A DNA stretch of 64,000 nucleotides, from the NCBI GenBank assembly GCA_029721435.1, contig CM056580.1, positions 22,183,367 through 22,247,366 on the forward strand. The letters are read 5' to 3'. The number at the start of each line of letters is the position of its first letter. Positions within the stretch are counted from its first letter, which is position 1. Positions 11,584 through 23,478 of the stretch are shown here, one piece after another. Both the position numbers and the translations under genes were made by a program. Origin of the DNA: Gymnothorax reevesii (lineage: Eukaryota; Chordata; Actinopteri; Anguilliformes; Muraenidae). Below the pieces are notes generated by a model. It was given only the letters and a program-made list of their open reading frames with translations. It made no database searches and had not been told where the DNA came from.

Positions 11584-14112
11584 GCCCCACCACCACTGCC
11601 AGGCAAGAGCAAGCCTCTTTGCATTAGCGGTGCATGACGCCACCTTTGCTGGGCTTGAAGATACCACCTTGTGATCCACCACTGTGTTCAGCCCAGAGGT
11701 CCGGCCCAGCGAGGCCTTAGAGTCGCCTCTTATCCCCCCCTCATCAGATCAGATAGTGCCTTCATGTGGTCTACTCCATCAAACTCCCATCTACCACACT
11801 CTCACGCAAGTCCCTGAGCTAAACACATGGGCCACCTCTTAAAAGCCTCTCAATTCCTCCATTAGACATTGAACCTGAACACACAGGAGGGTTTTCTAGT
11901 GAGGGACATAGAGGGAATGGTCTGTTTAACACCCAAGAACCGGTGAAAGCAATTTACTTGTCACCAGATTGAATGTCTCTCACTCCCAGCTCCTGTTCCC
12001 TGGAGATGGAGAATCAGAAATCACAAAATGGTACCGACTCATCCCACCACAGGGGGCCTGATGTCACGTTATCGTCACTTTGCCACTAACTTAGCACATC
12101 AAGTCTAATCATCCTGTGTATAATCATCATGTGCTGTGCTCCTGCTTAGCCTCTCAGTGACAGTAATCCCTTCTTCACTCCCCGCTCGGAGATTCAACTC
12201 TATTTTTTTTTACAGATGTGTACTTATTTCCTGGTACCATTTGATATCAATTTCTCAGTGTCAGTTTTTGCTTCATTTATCCTATATGAAATGTGTGAAA
12301 TGAGATTTTTGATTATTTCTCCTTTTTCTGGTTATATGGATGCACAAGACACTTCTAGTGACAAAGTAAATATCTCTCTCTTTTTTTAGTTTCAAAAGCA
12401 GAGTTTGCACAGCACAGTCGCAGATGTCCTACCATATTACCCTGCCTTTATTCCCGGCGCAGAACACCTGGATACATTCCAAAAGCTTATACTCTGGTAA
12501 TGCAGTTACCCCCAAACCTAAATGTGTTCGGCCTTCTCTATGACATAGAAAACAGGACACATATGGATCTATGGCATGCAGATTGAAATGATTTTAAAAA
12601 AAAACCCCAATTTAAATATACCAGCATTGTGGGTTAATAATGCACTTTGTTTTTGTCTTTGGTGCCTTGTTTCCGGTTGACTGGAAACAAAACTTTCCTA
12701 AGAATTAATTTAGGCCCAAGGTATTCAGCCTCACAATTTCCCAGGGTTTTTTTTTTTTTTTTTGCAGATGGCGCATTACGGAATAGGACAGGTTTCATTT
12801 CTCCTCACCTTACTGTCCCTGATAATGATGTGTGTGGGGTTACTGGTGCACACCTCAGAAGAGGGCTTACTCTTGCTCTATGACTGCAGTATGAGAGGCT
12901 GCACACAGGATTTCTGTTTCCAGTGTACTGCAGCACTTGCACATGATGCATGTCAAGCACATGGCTGTGCGAATTGCGTACGCTGCATTGCATAACCTGG
13001 TCACATCTGCTCTCTGGAAAACTGGGTGAGAGAATGTGATCTGTAATACAAATAAGTCTCAAACATGCATGCACACAATCGCAATTAAATTACTTCGGGA
13101 GGGGGTCTTCGCCTCGGCGTATGGCTTTACGAAGCAAATATAATTTCATTTTCGTAATGTAGCTCCTCACTCTTATTCCTCCTGCACCACTTCAAACGGG
13201 TGACAGAGGCGGCAATCCACCGGCTCACATCTTAATGAGCAGATGTTCCCTCGCCCGAGCGGCGGAACACGGGAGAAAGCGCGGCGTCTCGGGTCCAGCC
13301 TGGAGCTCCTGAGAGGGGGAGGCCTCCAGTATAGCTGAAACTGTTTAATTACCTGGACATAATTGTGTGAAGCTGTAAATATCTTCACAGGTAAGGGAAC
13401 AGGCTGCTGGGAGGGCTAAGGGGATAAGTATGGTGTGTGCCCGTGCCCCAGGGAATCATGGGAGGAAAAATAACTGAAGGATTAAATGACACTGCCTTGA
13501 GCTTCTGTGAATTGCTTCAACACTTCAAATGCAGCAATTGCCCTGGTTAAATTCATCCTCTGCATGACAGTGTTCCGTGCTGTTCCCTCCAGCAAACCTG
13601 GCCCTCCATTTCTCTTTTAATCAGAGCCATCTGGAAGAGGCCGGCTTTTTTTACTCTGGCCTGTCACAACAGTTATGTATTACCGTTAGGGTTGCCCTGA
13701 CTTGAGTGACTGGCAAGCCATCGTGTTGAGTGGAATCAGGTGATGGGTGCGATGCCATGAGGTAACCATAAAGTAAAAGTCATCACTCCCGCTTTAAGAG
13801 CTGCCTGGTAGCCGCATTTGCGGTGAAAATGTGCTAAATTGGCGCACTTGCAAGAGAAATGATGTAGTTTTATAGGTCTTAATTCCAACACTGAATTAAA
13901 AAGGTGTCTGTGTTCTCGCAAGTCCTGGAAGTCATTAGCTCTCTGTAGGGGACAGGGATCTCTGGTCTTAATCTGAAACACTATATCATCGGCTCAAACA
14001 TACCCTACTAGGAATAGCCACTGAAAGTCGTACAGTATGTTTTCAATGCAAAATGTTTATTTTGTTATGTAACGCGCTATTTTGTAATGTTAATTAAAAC
14101 ATATAAAACTAC
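11584..14112. other. Non-coding intron DNA; one GC-richer block
   Basis: No coding exon recognised. The block 13190-13392 is clearly GC-richer than its surroundings and ends in a strong donor-like CACAG-GTAAGG at 13386-13396, but it has no sustained reading frame. It could be a conserved non-coding element or a non-coding exon; I cannot decide from one sequence. Confidence 0.35.
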
Positions 14113-14144
14113 TGTGTGTGTATGTGTGTGTGTGGGTGTGGGGG
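14113..14144. repeat. Imperfect (TG)n microsatellite
   Basis: A TG-rich run with GG and TA interruptions. It is followed at 14230-14305 by a GGTTAG/GGTTGGGG-rich stretch. Confidence 0.8.
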
Positions 14145-14781
14145 AGCATTTCTGCTACCTTTTGCTGTGTAAACACAAACCTTGTTGGGAAAAGTAGTCC
14201 TAATGGGAACCAAATTCTGGTTGGTCAGGTGGGGATTGAGGTTAAGGTTGGGGTTAGGTATGATTTGGTTGTAGTTGGGGTTAGGGTCGAGGTTAGCTCT
14301 GGGTAGTCCACAATGAATGCAAGTCCAATGTCGTAGTTACGTCTAGTTTATGATCGTCCTACTCCGTCAATGCGCAGACACGCAGAGCCCTCTCTGAAGT
14401 CGTAAACCTACTTCGACATGCTGTCGGACGCATGACGGACACCTCCCAAATTTTCTAACTATACATCAAACAGACGGAGAGCCCACAGATAGCGCAAGCC
14501 TGTGATTGGTCACCTAACTATATCATTTCCGGAATGCCACTCTTCCGGTGTGACAGGCCGTGGTGAATAAACAATCCTGGACTATAGACGTCATGAAATA
14601 GTAGGCGGGTCTCATAAAAAAACTCTACCCCCCCTATTTTCCTGCCGGTGAATTGCTTTGCAACACTCATTAAGCAACAGAGAAGTCTGAAAGGTCCACA
14701 TCTCCGTTGATACAACTACGTGTCTGAGCATTGACGGAGTTGGACAACCATAAGTTAGGCTTTAAGATAGCAGCACAAACT

Positions 14782-15180
14782 TTGTGTGTGTGCATGTGCA
14801 TGTGTTTCAGTGTGTGTGTGTGTGCATGTGTGTGTGTGTGTGTGTGTGTGTTCTTGAACATGCTACAAAGTGAGAACCAAAAAATGTTTCTCCTGCAGAG
14901 TGGGGACATTATATGGGAAGCGAGGACATTTTCAGATACAAAAGCAAATTTTCGTTTAGTTAAGGTTAGGGGTAATGTTAGAATTAAGGATAGGTTGAGG
15001 TTACAGTCAGGGCTCAGGTCAGGCATTTGTTGCTTATAACTAAGGTTAGGGTAAGGCTGTAGGGACACAGAAAGAATGAATGGAAATAAATTTAATGTCC
15101 TCACAAAGATATAAGTTTGAGGATGTATGTGCGTGTGTGCGTGCGCATGTCTCTGCGTGAGTGTATGCTCATGTGCATTT
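14782..15180. repeat. (TG)n plus GGTTAGG-rich interspersed fish repeat
   Basis: A compound TG/TGCATG tract (14782-14852) is followed by 'gagtggggacatta' and 'gcgaggacatttt', then a GTTAAGGTTAGGG-rich segment (14959-15055), then 'tgtcctcacaaagat' and another TG-rich tail (15125-15165). This order (TG tract, 'ggggacat' blocks, GGTTAGG-rich core, 'tcctcacaaa') is that of a common fish interspersed repeat. The class is unknown to me. Confidence 0.55.
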
Positions 15181-17113
15181 AGGCGCTAGTGGAATATATA
15201 AACAGAATATAAATGAGGGTTGATAAGTAAAGGTGTTGGTGGTGTCGAGCTCCAGGAGGAATTGTGACCGTGAAGCTCTTGTGACTGGATGAGACAGAAG
15301 CCCTTGCAGCTCCTCAGTTCCTCTCTTTGAAGGCTGCAGTCAGTGGGATTGATCACACGGCATCACTTTGCCAATAACAATCTGTTCCTGTGGCCTGCCT
15401 CCAAGTGGGCACTTACTCCTGTCAGTGTGTCCCCCAGACACAAGTGTGCACTCAGATGCTGGAGGGGAGTTCTGGGAAAGCCCTGAGAGTGGAGGAGATT
15501 AGACTGTCAGCTTGATCTGTGAAAAGCCCCATTCACAAGCCTATTATCAATGGATTTGTCATTTATATTATTTTCACCTGCAATATAAATATCCTTTGCA
15601 TATATGTAGCGTTTATTAAGCTTGTTTTTACGCCATGGGTACCTATCTATTGCCTGGACTCAATCAGGGAGAGGAGGTAGCATGCATATGAAGACCACTG
15701 TGGAAAAATGCTCTGTCACATTTTCACGATGTGGCGATATGATGAATTAAAAGTTGAAAATGATCTTAGAAACAAAGCACTTCAAAAATATGCAAGAAAT
15801 ATATAAAATATAATAACAATATTGTTATCATAATAATATATAATATATAAAATATACAAAAATGCAAAATTTGGACTGATTGTTTTTCCTTTGTGGTCTT
15901 CGTATAATTTGACTGTTTGCCTCCTCTCCTCTTCCTCTGTTTTCTCTCACTCTTCCTCTTGTGTTGTGCTCTGGGTCTCTGTTTTCTCTCTCTCTGCCTC
16001 TCTCCTCACGTCCCTCCACTGCTCTGTTTTTCTCTGACTGCGTAAACAGAGCGAGAGATACCATTGTTCATGCTGATGCAGAGCTCACAGTATATCATAC
16101 AGAATCAAGGCAATTAGAGTGACTAATGGAGCCGTAGCACCATAAATCCAGACTGGTAAACACTCCTCTGGAACTCAAGCTGTTTTCGTGCCATCTCAGG
16201 CTTTTCCAATGGTGGGCTTGCATGTAAAGTACAGTATATATGGACAATACACCTCGGTGTGTGTGCGTGCATGCGTGTGTGTGTGTGCGCACGTGTGTGT
16301 GTTCGCGCACGTGTGTGTGTGTGGTTTTGGGCATTCATATTCCAGGATGGATGGGTGGATTTGTACATTTTGCTTATTCATGAACATACTTTTTCTGGGA
16401 CAGAAAAGCAATATAGTGTTTTAAGATTTAATGGTTTGAGTTCAGCACTTAATGAAGTGACTGAACAGCATTGCACGCATAGTGTTGCAAGAGGGGTAAA
16501 GGGTTTAATTAATTATGTGTGCAGATCGTGAGTCATTTGAGAATCCAAAGATACTTGTGCATTAATCTCCTCAGCGGAAATGCATTACTGGCTATTAATA
16601 TATTATAATTACTTCACAGTATCCCTTCGACATCAATATATGTATTTAGGTAACACTAGTTCCAGTTTCTCTGTTCTTTGTTGTCCGGTCATTCCACTTT
16701 CTGTCTTGGCAGCAAGCACTTTTGGAAATAACTTTACTTTGCAAAAATTAAATGCTACAAGCCGAACTCTGAAAAAGTTGTGACAGCATGTTAAATGAAA
16801 ATTAAACCAGAGAGCAGTGATTTTGTATCTTTGACCTGTACCATATTGAATAAAATACAATAGTAAATTTTTATATTTTTGTATATTTACAAATAAAATG
16901 AAGTTGACCGGACAAAGCATGAAATATCTTGTCTTTATACTGTCTGTAATGAAATACTTGTCAAAGCAAATCACTGCTTCCTGTTTTCATATGTATCTGT
17001 GAAAAATGCAATCCCTCAAAATATTTGTATTTATGGAGTATGACATTTATATCAAGACTCCACTCACCCCAAAAATGTCGATGCCTAGCTCACCCCAGAT
17101 CCTACATATTATC
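15181..17113. other. Non-coding intron DNA with CT-rich and (TG)n tracts
   Basis: Pyrimidine-rich stretch at 15915-16040 and a compound (TG)n/(GC) tract at 16257-16323. No exon or transposon termini recognised. Confidence 0.5.
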
Positions 17114-17117
17114 TTAA

Positions 17118-17653
17118 CCCTATAACGCCCAGACACAGACATCATTATAGGAAAAATATGACCCAGTAATATTTTTGAAGTATTGAAGCGTAGTGTTCAG
17201 ATCCACTGTTCATCATTAGGTTTTGTGACAGCAAAATATAGATTGCTGAACAGAACTTCTGATAATTCCAGGAGTATCATATCTGATACAGCCAAAAATC
17301 AGCAAGCCTCCAGAACTCAACACTTGAAATTTCAAATTATTTATATGCTCTCTACTATCTATAGCTATCCCTTAACATTTAGAAGAATAGGTTTTTGTGT
17401 AATATTTACCTTGGAATGCCGAACTTCACTGCCAAAGTCCAAGCAAATTCATGAATTCCCATTCACATGGGAGCTACTACCTTGAAGTGAGTGACTAGGG
17501 GAGAGACTCCTGTAATATCACTTCTTCCTTCCAGGTGGCAGCACTGTGTATCAGATATGATACAGTGAGCAGTTAGGTTGTGTTGCATCTTACCAGGTTG
17601 ACATGGTCCTTCAAATTTGGTGTATTATATATGATACAAGGGTCATTATAGGG
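17118..17653. mobile_element. piggyBac-type MITE with TTAA target duplication, 536 bp
   Basis: Flanked by TTAA at 17114-17117 and 17654-17657. The left end is CCCTATAACGCCCAG; the inverted right end is CCCTATAATGACCC. TTAA target sites and CCCT termini are the piggyBac signature. The interior has no transposase-like frame, so this is a non-autonomous copy. Both target copies are intact and the first nine terminal bases are identical. Confidence 0.82.
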
Positions 17654-17657
17654 TTAA

Positions 17658-19082
17658 GATTTTTTTAAATTTTTTTAATTAACTTTCCATGTTTCACCTT
17701 AGTGTTGAAGCAATATCTGATTGAAAATAGTCTGAATTAAAGCAGTTGAAAGCTGATTTTTCAAAGAACACCCTCTAAAATCAAATCAGTTCCCAGGAGG
17801 GTCTGATGTTCTTTCCTTAAAATAAAATCATTACTTTATTTAATAGCATGACACAGTGTCACAGTCTTAATCAACAGCTTATAAATACTGCAATCCTGAA
17901 ATATATCTAGGTCAATGTCTGATTTTGTACATTTGATGGAAATTATAATTTTAATAATATTTATTTAGACTTCAGGTGCTTTAAGCATAGCATCTTTATT
18001 TGATGACTGCATTGAAGGAAACCATCATATTAATCATACCTTTTTTAGGGGATTATACTCTTTAGATGAGTCTAATTCCTTTGGTCGGCTATCATTCACT
18101 GATAATCAATATTTTGATTTATGTTATCTGTCTTTACAAGGCTCAATCTTTCCTTCAGTCAGCCTTGCCTTTTTGATTGATAAAGTTTCTCCCAGCAGTA
18201 AAGCTTTCTACTCTTTTCATGTTTCACTTTGAAGCGAAAATGAGAAATCTGACCTTTCCTTGCTTGTGCGTTAATGAAAAAGGGAGGTTGTAGTCTATTA
18301 CTGGAAAACCAGTTTGTATCAGCGGGAAAATTAATTGTTCAGCTAGGTTTGCATTCTGCAATTACTTAGTAATTTCACCCGCGCATTTTTCTAATCAGTG
18401 AGGGTAGATGACAACCTCCTGACTTAGGAATTTGCTGAAAAATGTACTGTGTGTGTATATGAATATTTTCCAGCGCCACATTTGTTATATTTTTGTTTTT
18501 GTTTTTCGACCATTTAGTTGCAAGCAAATTAATGTGAATTGAATCTGGAGCTACAGTGAGGCAAGTTTAAATCATTGTTTTGAACACATCCTTACCGTCA
18601 GATGCATTATTTTGACGGAGCATTTAGTAAGTTGGAGGTTTTTTTGCCCTCATAAAAATAGCATTCAGTAAACAGTGACAGTAATGTCTTTGCCTTTGTT
18701 TGTAATATGACAGCGCTCCATGTGCTGATGGCTCATCCTGAGTCAAAAATGCCACACTCAGCTTCGCACGTGAGCTGCGCTAAATGGGGCGGTTTGTGCC
18801 GCCAAAAAGCAAGATACAATGCTGTAAATATTGAGGAGCAGATGAGGAAGAGTATTAAATATTAACCCAAGCTCTGCTGCCAGGTTTCTCGCGCAGGCTG
18901 CTGGGGGAGGTACTCTATTTGCTGAGCTCATTTGTTTGTTTGTTCATTATTTGTGGAAATGGTGAATAATTGAAGCAGCCTCTCACACTGGTTTTACAGT
19001 CCTCTCAAAAGATTAGATAAAGACACTGGCTCCCTGAGCAAATTAATCCTCTCACAGTTTTTAAAGTCTGCACTTTGTAATA
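17658..19082. other. Non-coding intron DNA 5' of the edil3 exon
   Basis: No coding exon recognised. The block 18660-18900 is less AT-rich and lacks repeats; it could be constrained sequence close to the exon, but conservation cannot be judged here. Confidence 0.4.
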
Positions 19083-19295
19083 AACTTTTTCTCTCTTTCA
19101 CTTTCTCTTTCTCTCCTCCCATATATCATGCACCTTTCGCCTCTCCCCTCCCAATCTCTTTCCCTCCCCTATCTCACTTCCTTACTATCTTTTTTTTGTC
19201 CTATCTTTCCTCTCTCTCTCCACATTCTATTTCTCTTCTCGCATTATCATTCCTCCCCTCCTTGCCTCCCTCCTCTCTCTGCGCCCCTCGCTCAG
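19083..19295 (+). promoter_or_regulatory. edil3: Extended polypyrimidine tract and 3' splice site of edil3 intron
   Basis: About 200 nt are made up almost wholly of C and T, ending CTCGCTCAG at the exon border (AG at 19294-19295). It is far longer than an ordinary polypyrimidine tract of 15-40 nt. It probably arose as a CT-simple repeat that now serves as, or overlaps, the acceptor tract. Confidence 0.7.
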
Positions 19296-19451
19296 GTGGA
19301 CTTGCTGGTGCCGACTAAAATCACGGGCATCATCACCCAAGGGGCTAAGGACTTCGGTCATGTGCAGTTTGTGGGCTCCTACAAAGTGGCGTTCAGCAGT
19401 GATGGCCAAAGATGGTCCGTATACCAGGATGAGAAACAGAGGAAGGACAAG
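19296..19451 (+). CDS. edil3: edil3 penultimate coding exon, discoidin domain 2 (52 codons)
   Basis: EDIL3 (DEL-1) is a secreted extracellular-matrix glycoprotein with EGF-like repeats and two discoidin (F5/8 type C) domains. It is an integrin alpha-v-beta-3 ligand acting in endothelial adhesion and vessel remodelling. This exon encodes [20 protein letters not shown] at its start and DEKQRKDK at its end, covering the central beta-strands of the second discoidin domain. It differs only at scattered positions from the human protein as I recall it. Borders are consensus: CTCAG before the exon and GTGAGC after it. The exon is 156 nt, phase 0 at both ends, and joins in frame to the exon at 36168, where the protein continues VFQGNFDND. 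The homologous domain of MFGE8 is more distant, so EDIL3 is preferred. Whether this is the edil3a or edil3b copy cannot be told. Confidence 0.95.
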
Positions 19452-20966
19452 GTGAGCTCTCCTCTATCCTGGGAATGTATGCACAACGGCAGAAGTAGAA
19501 GTCTGAGCTCTTCTTTACTCAGGTTTCAATGATCTATGTTAAAATTTAAGAATTTTTTTACTTCAGTGAATATCCTCAAATGGGATGTGGTAAGAAGCCA
19601 ATAGTCAGAAGTCAACCTTGTGGGCATGAAATCCAAGAACCGTCTGACTGCCCTGTATGAAAGTGCTCAACAGCTATAACTGTAAATTGAGGCTGTTTTG
19701 CAAATTCACTATTTTTGCCATACAAAATGTTATTTACTATCTCTATCTCTGAATGACCATTGCTGATGCGCTCAAACTGACTGGCCCTTAACTGCTCATC
19801 TCCTGAAGGTCCATCAGCTAGGCCTGCAATGACTTCCATACGCAACTGATGCCTTTGCGCTGCAGCTATTCCTCAATCTCTGCCCAGCTAAAGAGAATAC
19901 AATTTAACCAGAACCACAGACAAATCACCGCATCTGGGTCTCCTCTCCCTCTCCTGACGCTGTGTCATAGTTTACTGGCGGACAGCAAATGTCTAAAAGG
20001 AAGTGAAATTAAATTTTCTGCACTGTCATTTACACTCTGAAGAGGTATTTGAGAATCCATCCAATCACATCCACCGAATCTGTGCAGCTGTCAGTCCTTT
20101 GTGTCAGAGCTCATATTGCATTAAGATCTGAACCAGGATAAGATTTGGACATGCTACTGAGCCTATACAGGATAAAAAAAAAATTAAAAAAAACATAAAA
20201 TCTCCTCAAGTGAATCTCAGCACAAAATGGTGCTCGAAAGTACTCAGGTTCGAGCTAAGCATGTGTGTTTGCTCTTGGCAGTAGATTGTTTCCCTGATGC
20301 GTTGGGAGAGGGCTTAGCAGCTCAGTTTTTCGCTACTAGAGACACCATTGTTTTCTGACAGCCCTATTTCCAACATCCGTAGAAATGGCGAAAAATGCCT
20401 CATACTAAAAGTGTGGAGTTTACTGTAGATTTTTAGCTCTTTCAGTACCATGTAGAGTCAGTAGAGGAGTCAATAAGTACAGCCGTGTGCTGACTTTTAA
20501 ATATAAAATCTGTTTGAGCTGTGGTTTGCCAAGAGTTAAAAGGGATAAAATGCAGCCTCTGGCTTTCTTGAGGATCAGGATGTGCTGTTTTTCTTAATCT
20601 CATTGCTTGGTCCATGGTGCGTCTTTATTGTAGCCAAGTGCACCTGTGGCAAGAGGTGATTTATGGCTCATGTGTCCCCCAGTGTTCGCCTTGAAACATC
20701 TCCTCCCAACACGGCCCAGCCTACTATCATTATACCCACATATACCACCGCAAACACAGATACTTCTGCCAACTAACCCGCTGCCCCTGCCCAATGACTG
20801 TCAGTTAAACACACACCCCTTTAGAGTCACACATTAAGATTTGCTGAGCCAGTGCTCAGGTGCTTACACTTCATGAAAAAGCACCAAAATAAAACTTAAA
20901 AATAAAGAGTGTTGAGATTTGTTTGGCTTGTGAGAAACCAAAGGCACTCAGCAAAGCAATAAACAA
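19452..20966. other. edil3 last intron, 5' part, no feature seen
   Basis: Begins with the donor GTGAGC. Contains no recognised repeat or exon; a short A-rich run lies at 20175-20200. Confidence 0.5.
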
Positions 20967-20974
20967 CTGACATT

Positions 20975-21135
20975 CAAAATTGGTTCCCAAGCCTGTCCTT
21001 GAGTAACCTTGTCCAGACGTGGATATTTGATGTGGTGGTTGGTTGAAGTTGGTTGACGACATCAAGTGCTTTGAAAGTGGAAAAATCACCCGATACCTGA
21101 GTCCAGCCTGCAGTACTCAAGGAGAGGTTTAGGAA
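20975..21135. mobile_element. Short hAT-type MITE with 8 bp target duplication
   Basis: Perfect 8 bp direct repeats CTGACATT at 20967-20974 and 21136-21143 flank a 161 bp segment. Inside are inverted ends TTCCCAAGCCTGTCCTTGAG and, inverted at the right, TTCCTAAACCTCTCCTTGAG. The 8 bp duplication suits hAT. The outermost bases do not match well, so the exact borders are uncertain by a few bases. Confidence 0.62.
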
Positions 21136-21445
21136 CTGACATTGTAAAACAAGGAGTCAGTCCTGAAACAAAAACAATCAACCTTCCTTTTGTATTTTTC
21201 ATTTTATTCAGACAGGCAGAAAGCAACATTCAAAAATCAAATTATGTATTTACTTGAAAATGTAATGTCAGATTGTTCCACACCACTCTTTTACATCATT
21301 TCCGCAACAGTGATGCAATTTTAAGTGTTTAGGCACATTTAATTTACGCTTAACCAGATAGCATAACATTTTTACGCGAATCTAACATTTCATATTCTTC
21401 AGTCCATGAAGATCCCTGAAACTACTGCTCAGATTTATTCACTAA

Positions 21446-23394
21446 AGGGTCTATTCTCCCATGCGCATAAGTCAAAAAAAAGCGCGTAGCTACGCGCTTT
21501 TCAGCCTACGCGTATTCTCCCCTCAACTTAAGTCTGTGCATTACGCGCCCGAAGACAGTTACGCGCTTGGGGCGGAGCAAGGCCAGAATCGGGGCGTTTC
21601 CGGGCTAATCTCAGGCAAATAACACTTACGCGTATCCTCCCCCTGGCTTACGCGCTTTTTCTGTTAAGCGCTTTTGAGGGCTGTATTAAGGTCAAGCGCC
21701 AAGATAAGGCAAAATGGAATATTGCGTTTGATGTTGCTTATAGGCCGAATTTTAACATTAATTTTATTTTATTCAACATGGTAAAGGTTGAGACATTCAA
21801 TATTCGATTGTTCATCCTTATTTCCTAACTGCATTTCTCATAACCATAATAAATTATTAAACAAAAGATATTATGCAACTCTTCTTCTCCAATTAGTTCA
21901 ATTACAAATGCATTACAAACAATTACAAACATACCGGTGGTCATCAAGGTCAGAACTGCGCTGCTGCTTCTGGTATCTGGGTCGTTCCAGAGAGTGGCTG
22001 GTAATGTCATGCACATATCATGTCATGCGTCTGTGTCAAGGTGTCTGACACAATTTGTTGACGCTCCAAGTTCTTCTCCATGCTCTTCCGCTGCAGCAAG
22101 AGTGGATGCCACCTCCTCCTCCAGTGCAGTGAAATGCACAGGGTATGATGGTTGCCCATCACCTGTTGTGTGTACACTTCTCCTGTGTGCAGAGAGCCTG
22201 GCTTTTACAGCACCCCGGAGATCTCTCCATTTAGGCTATGCTTTAAATTGGGGATACTGCGCTTACATCTCCCCACTGAAGCCACATCCAGAACGATTCG
22301 TAGCTTTCGTTCTCGCATCAGCCTTCAGTGCCCCCTTGTCATACAACACCAACATCTGTGAAATTTGGTTTTTGGCTTTGGCTCAACATCGCCATAATTG
22401 TCTTCATGTTCTTTTAACAACTGCGACTGCCCTATATGTTCGTGATAATCTAAAAAGTTGTGATATTCTCACGAGGGCGGAGAATGATTTTCTAATTGTG
22501 GATATCTGTATTAACTAACTCGTGTCTTTGTAAATTTTTTTTAACCATTGATAATACTGTGTATTTTAATGTGTGAATAAATATATTATTAAATAGGCTA
22601 CTCTAGATTGTGCCCTACCCTGGCCAGTGCCAAAGCCTTTGATTGTTAAGAATGTTCTCTTTATTTGTCTCCGTCCCTGTTTTCCACGGAACAAACAGGC
22701 TGGTGTAGGAGGGGCACATATTCAATGCTCTGATTGCGCTGGTTGAGAAGCGCTAAATTCTTTTTATTTCATTATCGCGGCAATTTGTTTGTTTACATGG
22801 CTTTAATGCCATGCTGGCTCGAGTAAGGAATAAAAAAGAGATGCTGCATTACTTCTTGTAATTCGCCCTAACATACATAGGCCTACTATTACAGCGGCAT
22901 CGTCGGCTTGCTGATAAAACCTCATATTTTCAAAATGATGAACTTTACAGGAAAATAAAAAAAATATAAAATTAAAAAGTAATAATATAAATTGATCAAT
23001 ATAGCGTAAAATAAAATGTTTAATTTTGCATGTAAGAATAGTGCACATACGAGTTTTTGTTTCTTATCAGTTTGGAGATTCGAGGTTTTATCAGCAGGCC
23101 CACAATAATCAAATTTAAAGTCTGGTTTGCGTTTTCCATGGACCTCAACGACATTTTCATGGTTAATCAGAAAATCCTTGTTCCATGTTTTCCTGACAGC
23201 CATAATCAATGAGCTTTGTACAGAGTCTGCCTCTCTTTCGGATCAGTCACACCTCTTTCATAAGGCCGCCTACATTCTGAAGTTAAGCGCTGTGGGCGTG
23301 ATCGAAGCGCGTTGGGGAGAATATGCGTAACTCAAAAGCGCTTAACTCGAATCGCGTAAAAAAGGACTTATGTGCAAATGGGAGAATAGACCCC
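21446..23394. mobile_element. PIF/Harbinger-like DNA transposon, non-autonomous, about 1.95 kb
   Basis: Left end AGGGTCTATTCTCCCATGCG and, inverted from the right end, GGGGTCTATTCTCCCATTTG. Flanking triplets are TAA (21443-21445) and TAC (23395-23397), compatible with a TWA target. Subterminal regions are dense in CpG and in repeats of TACGCG and TATTCTCCCC (21478-21680 and 23287-23360). A 24 bp perfect palindrome, half-site AAAAGCGCGTAG, sits at 21478-21501. The minus strand keeps a decayed Myb/SANT-like ORF, which is the accessory protein of Harbinger elements. No DDE transposase was recognised, so this is a non-autonomous or deleted copy. Confidence 0.75.
22023..22368 (-). pseudogene. Decayed Myb/SANT-like ORF of a Harbinger element
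   Basis: Reading on the minus strand, pieces in order are NFTDVGVV, then (after frame damage) DVSAVSPI, then KWRDLRGAVKARLSAHRRSV, TTGDGQPSYP and TALEEEVASTLAAAEEHGEE, ending at TGA 22023-22025. The pattern K-W-x-D-L-x(3)-V-K-x-R-x(4)-R-R followed by T-G-x-G-x-P and L-E-E-E-V is the Myb/SANT-like (NAIF1/MSANTD) type. These host genes derive from the second ORF of PIF/Harbinger transposons, whose product helps the transposase enter the nucleus and bind DNA. Several stops (for example within V-V-stop and P-I-stop) and at least one frame change show the ORF is dead. The match is by motif reading only. Confidence 0.6.
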
Positions 23395-23478
23395 TACGAG
23401 ACTTGTACATGGTTCCAGAGTGAGCCACCTTTCGCACCTCACCACACAAATCACCAACTGCATAATGTGGCTACATGA

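Noticed and set aside
14220..15060. GGTTAG/GGTTAGGG phrases, possible interstitial telomere repeat
   Set aside because: The units are irregular and embedded in a common TG/GGTTAGG interspersed repeat. Not a (TTAGGG)n array.
14670..16424. Frames rich in His-Thr or Cys-Val
   Set aside because: They are translations of (TG)n/(CA)n microsatellites.
1..19295. The preceding edil3 exon (start of discoidin domain 2)
   Set aside because: I looked for the expected NAWTSG / SQWLQ region before the exon at 19296 and did not find it. It is probably upstream of the window.
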